A stretch of DNA of 39,822 nucleotides from Bacillus sp. ISL-55 (GTDB taxonomy: Bacteria > Bacillota > Bacilli > Bacillales > Cytobacillaceae): the NCBI RefSeq assembly GCF_018613155.1, contig NZ_JAGGQU010000008.1, positions 156,101-195,922 on the forward strand, in the 5' to 3' direction. Under the pieces are notes generated by a model that saw only the letters and a program-made list of their open reading frames with translations, ran no database searches and had not been told where the DNA came from. The position numbers and the translations under genes are program-made. Shown one piece after another: positions 37,716 through 39,822 of the stretch (position 1 is its first letter; each line of letters begins with the position of its first letter).

Positions 37716-37744
37716 TTGACTGGTTGTGTCACCTATACTATAAT
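37716..37744 (+). promoter_or_regulatory. Sigma-A promoter of prfA-prmC
   Basis: TTGACT (37716-37721), 17-bp spacer and TATAAT (37739-37744). This is close to the ideal consensus. Confidence 0.85.
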
Positions 37745-37850
37745 TAGAATGTTATGCTATGTTGAACTATCGGACCTGTTGCGGAAATACACAGGCAAGA
37801 ATAAATTTATAATCCAATTTTCAAGGCAATAAAAATAGAGGTGAATGTCC

Positions 37851-38924
37851 GTGTTTGATCGTCTTCAATCAGTTGAGGATCGTTATGAAAGATTGAATGA
37901 GTTATTGAGTGACCCGGAAGTTGTTAATGATTCCAAGAAGCTCCGCGAGTATTCAAAAGAGCAGTCTGACATCCAGGAAACAGTCATGGCTTATCGTGAA
38001 TACAAGGAAGTAAAAGAGCAGCTGACAGATGCGAAAGCAATGCTCGAGGATAAGCTTGATGCTGATATGCGTGAAATGGTCAAGGAAGAAATCTCCGAGC
38101 TTGAACCGCGCATTGAGGAGCTTGAAGCTCGCATCAAGATTCTGCTTATCCCTAAAGACCCTAATGATGACAAAAACGTTATCATGGAAATCCGCGGCGC
38201 TGCAGGCGGCGATGAAGCTGCACTATTTGCAGGCGACCTTTACAGGATGTACAGCCGTTATGCTGAATCACAGGGCTGGAAGACTGAAGTCATCGATGCC
38301 AGCACGACTGGCGTGGGCGGCTTCAAGGAAATCATTTTCATGATCAATGGGAATGGTGCTTATTCCAAAATGAAGTTCGAAAACGGCGCGCACCGCGTTC
38401 AGCGTGTTCCGGAAACAGAATCAGGCGGCCGTATCCATACTTCAACAGCCACGGTTGCATGTCTTCCTGAAGCGGAAGAAGTGGAAATCGAGCTGCATGA
38501 TAAAGATATCCGTTTTGATGCGTTTGCATCGAGCGGCGCCGGCGGACAGTCTGTTAACACGACAATGTCAGCTGTACGTCTGACGCATATTCCTACTGGA
38601 ATTGTTGTATCATGTCAGGATGAAAAATCTCAGCATAAAAACAAAGACAAGGCGATGAAGGTACTTCGTGCCCGCGTCTATGACAAGTTCCAACAGGAAG
38701 CACAGGCGGAGTATGACCAGGTTCGTAAGTCAGCTGTAGGTACAGGTGACCGCTCAGAGCGGATTCGTACGTACAACTTCCCGCAAAACCGCGTGACTGA
38801 CCACCGTATTGGCCTGACAATCCAGAAGCTTGACCAGATCCTTCAGGGCAAGATGGATGAGATCATCGAAGCGCTAATTATGGAAGACCAGTCTCAAAGA
38901 CTTGAGAGTGCGAACAATGACTAA
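37851..38924 (+). CDS. prfA: Peptide chain release factor 1
   Basis: RF1 reads UAA and UAG and triggers peptide release. The 357 residues contain the PxT anticodon-like tripeptide (VPETESGG, near 185) and the GGQ loop (GAGGQSVN, near 232), where the Gln is methylated by PrmC. The start is the GTG giving [19 protein letters not shown] lies 7 bases upstream. An ATG two codons earlier almost touches GAGGTG and does not fit the known N-terminus. The prmC start codon overlaps its 3' end, coupling the modifier to its substrate. Confidence 0.97.
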   Translation: MFDRLQSVEDRYERLNELLSDPEVVNDSKKLREYSKEQSDIQETVMAYREYKEVKEQLTDAKAMLEDKLDADMREMVKEEISELEPRIEELEARIKILLIPKDPNDDKNVIMEIRGAAGGDEAALFAGDLYRMYSRYAESQGWKTEVIDASTTGVGGFKEIIFMINGNGAYSKMKFENGAHRVQRVPETESGGRIHTSTATVACLPEAEEVEIELHDKDIRFDAFASSGAGGQSVNTTMSAVRLTHIPTGIVVSCQDEKSQHKNKDKAMKVLRARVYDKFQQEAQAEYDQVRKSAVGTGDRSERIRTYNFPQNRVTDHRIGLTIQKLDQILQGKMDEIIEALIMEDQSQRLESANND

Positions 38925-39783
38925 TGTGAAAATATTTGAAGCCCTCAATTGGGCTTCTTCTTTTTTAAAAGAACATAACCGTGAAGAGTTCGCCGGTGAA
39001 CTTTTGCTACGCCACTATTCAGGCCTGTCCCGAACGTCAATGCTCGCGATGATGCGCGATGAATTGAACGGGAAAGTGTGGACAGAGTTCCAGGCCGCTG
39101 TAAAAAGGCATGCTGCTGGCGAGCCGATTCAATATATCATTGGCTCAGAGGAGTTTTACGGCCGCCGCTTCCTTGTGAATGAGCATGTGCTTATTCCCAG
39201 GCCGGAGACGGAGGAGCTGGTTTATGGAACGCTTCAGCGTCTGGACAGGCTTTTTGCAGAGAGTGATCAAATTGACCTTGTCGATGTCGGCACCGGAAGC
39301 GGCGCGATTTCAGTTACTTTGAAACTGGAAAAACCAGCTTTGGAGGTAACGGCAGTTGACCTCTCCAAAGACGCCCTCGAGGTGGCGCGGAAAAATGCAA
39401 GCGCACTTGATGCGAAAATCGAGTTTTTACATGGAGATCTTCTTCAGCCGCTCATTTTACAGGGAAAAAAGGTTGATGCCGTCATCTCGAACCCGCCATA
39501 TATCCCGGTTGCTGACCAGGAGTGGATGTCAGATATCGTGACCGAACACGAGCCTCATCTGGCGCTTTTTGCAGGTGAAGATGGACTGGACCTGTATCGC
39601 CGGTTCATGGAGGAACTTCCACTAGTATTGAAGAAGAAGGCATTGGTCGGCTTTGAAATCGGTGCTGGCCAGGGCGAAGCAGTGCGTGGGTTACTGGAAA
39701 AAACATTCCCTCACGCCAGGGTTGAAGTTGTTTTTGATATAAATGGCAAGGACCGGATGGTGTTTGCGGAAATGGACTCCTAA
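38917..39783 (+). CDS. prmC: Release factor glutamine methyltransferase
   Basis: PrmC methylates the Gln of the GGQ motif in RF1 and RF2 using S-adenosylmethionine. The 288 residues comprise an N-terminal helical domain (1-75) and a Rossmann methyltransferase with [11 protein letters not shown] as SAM motif and SNPPYIP as the NPPY active-site motif. The ATG lies 8 bases inside prfA and has no strong ribosome site, so translation is probably coupled to prfA. A TTG five codons earlier is possible but not needed. The stop codon lies within the loop of the terminator. Confidence 0.96.
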   Translation: MTNVKIFEALNWASSFLKEHNREEFAGELLLRHYSGLSRTSMLAMMRDELNGKVWTEFQAAVKRHAAGEPIQYIIGSEEFYGRRFLVNEHVLIPRPETEELVYGTLQRLDRLFAESDQIDLVDVGTGSGAISVTLKLEKPALEVTAVDLSKDALEVARKNASALDAKIEFLHGDLLQPLILQGKKVDAVISNPPYIPVADQEWMSDIVTEHEPHLALFAGEDGLDLYRRFMEELPLVLKKKALVGFEIGAGQGEAVRGLLEKTFPHARVEVVFDINGKDRMVFAEMDS

Positions 39784-39803
39784 AAAAGGAGTCCAATTTT
39801 TTT
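39773..39803 (+). terminator. Terminator overlapping the prmC stop codon
   Basis: TGGACTCC (39773-39780) pairs perfectly with GGAGTCCA (39788-39795); the 7-base loop starts with the prmC TAA. Seven T residues follow. Confidence 0.88.
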
Positions 39804-39822
39804 GTGAAAATGAAAACCCCGG

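Overview
The window is a chromosomal segment of an endospore-forming member of the Bacillaceae. The evidence is gene content and order: ywhB-ywhC-ywhD, pbpG, speE-speB, ywiB-argS, uvsE, a ywjE-type cardiolipin synthase, fadF, acdA, rpoE, pyrG, ywjG, spo0F, fbaA, a ywjH-type transaldolase, a second murA, glpX, rho, rpmE, tdk, prfA and prmC follow the Bacillus subtilis layout closely. Proteins such as SpeB, Spo0F, RF1 and AcdA look very similar to the B. subtilis proteins I remember. A Mesobacillus/Cytobacillus-type species is a guess. I see no rRNA, tRNA, prophage, insertion sequence or CRISPR-cas locus.

Layout. 1-4,010: tautomerase (minus), membrane metalloprotease and YwhD (plus), sporulation-type class A PBP (minus). 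4,280-6,115: spermidine synthase and agmatinase. 6,270-7,590: AtoE-type short-chain fatty acid transporter. 7,855-8,007: a 50-codon DUF1540 gene. 8,240-10,350: YwiB and ArgS, overlapping by 4 bases. 10,577-12,976 (minus): UV-damage endonuclease and cardiolipin synthase. 13,328-24,824: a fatty acid / branched-chain acyl-CoA block (FadF, thiolase, 3-hydroxybutyryl-CoA dehydrogenase, two acyl-CoA dehydrogenases, a TetR regulator, fused isobutyryl-CoA mutase IcmF). It splits the fadF-acdA-rpoE order seen in B. subtilis. 25,160-39,783: the housekeeping run from rpoE to prmC.

How the genes work together. Thiolase, Hbd and the dehydrogenases cover three of the four beta-oxidation reactions at C4; no enoyl-CoA hydratase is present here. 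FadF would take electrons from the flavin enzymes to the membrane. IcmF interconverts isobutyryl- and butyryl-CoA, and AtoE could import short-chain acids. A strong FadR-type operator overlaps the fadF promoter, and a cre-like site plus a weaker FadR-like site precede the thiolase gene. Other readable control signals are a pyrG leader of the B. subtilis type (GGGC start plus attenuator), a sigma-H promoter with an upstream 0A box at spo0F, a possible sigma-G promoter at pbpG, and good sigma-A promoters for ywhC, ywiB-argS, rpmE and prfA.

The most unusual content is between the genes. Five intergenic arrays each have their own motif but share strict geometry. Three (7.6, 10.4 and 36.9 kb) directly follow a rho-independent terminator, begin with a 25-base inverted repeat bounded by TGG and CCA, and continue as 5-7 direct copies of a short motif every 20-21 bp. 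Two (0-0.15 and 19.2-19.6 kb) have a 52-bp unit made of two inverted half-motifs whose centres alternate 27 and 25 bp apart, although their sequences are unrelated. I do not recognise these as a described class. Two copies of a structured dispersed repeat of about 134 bp (15.5 and 31.1 kb) show a compensatory base change in the terminal stem.
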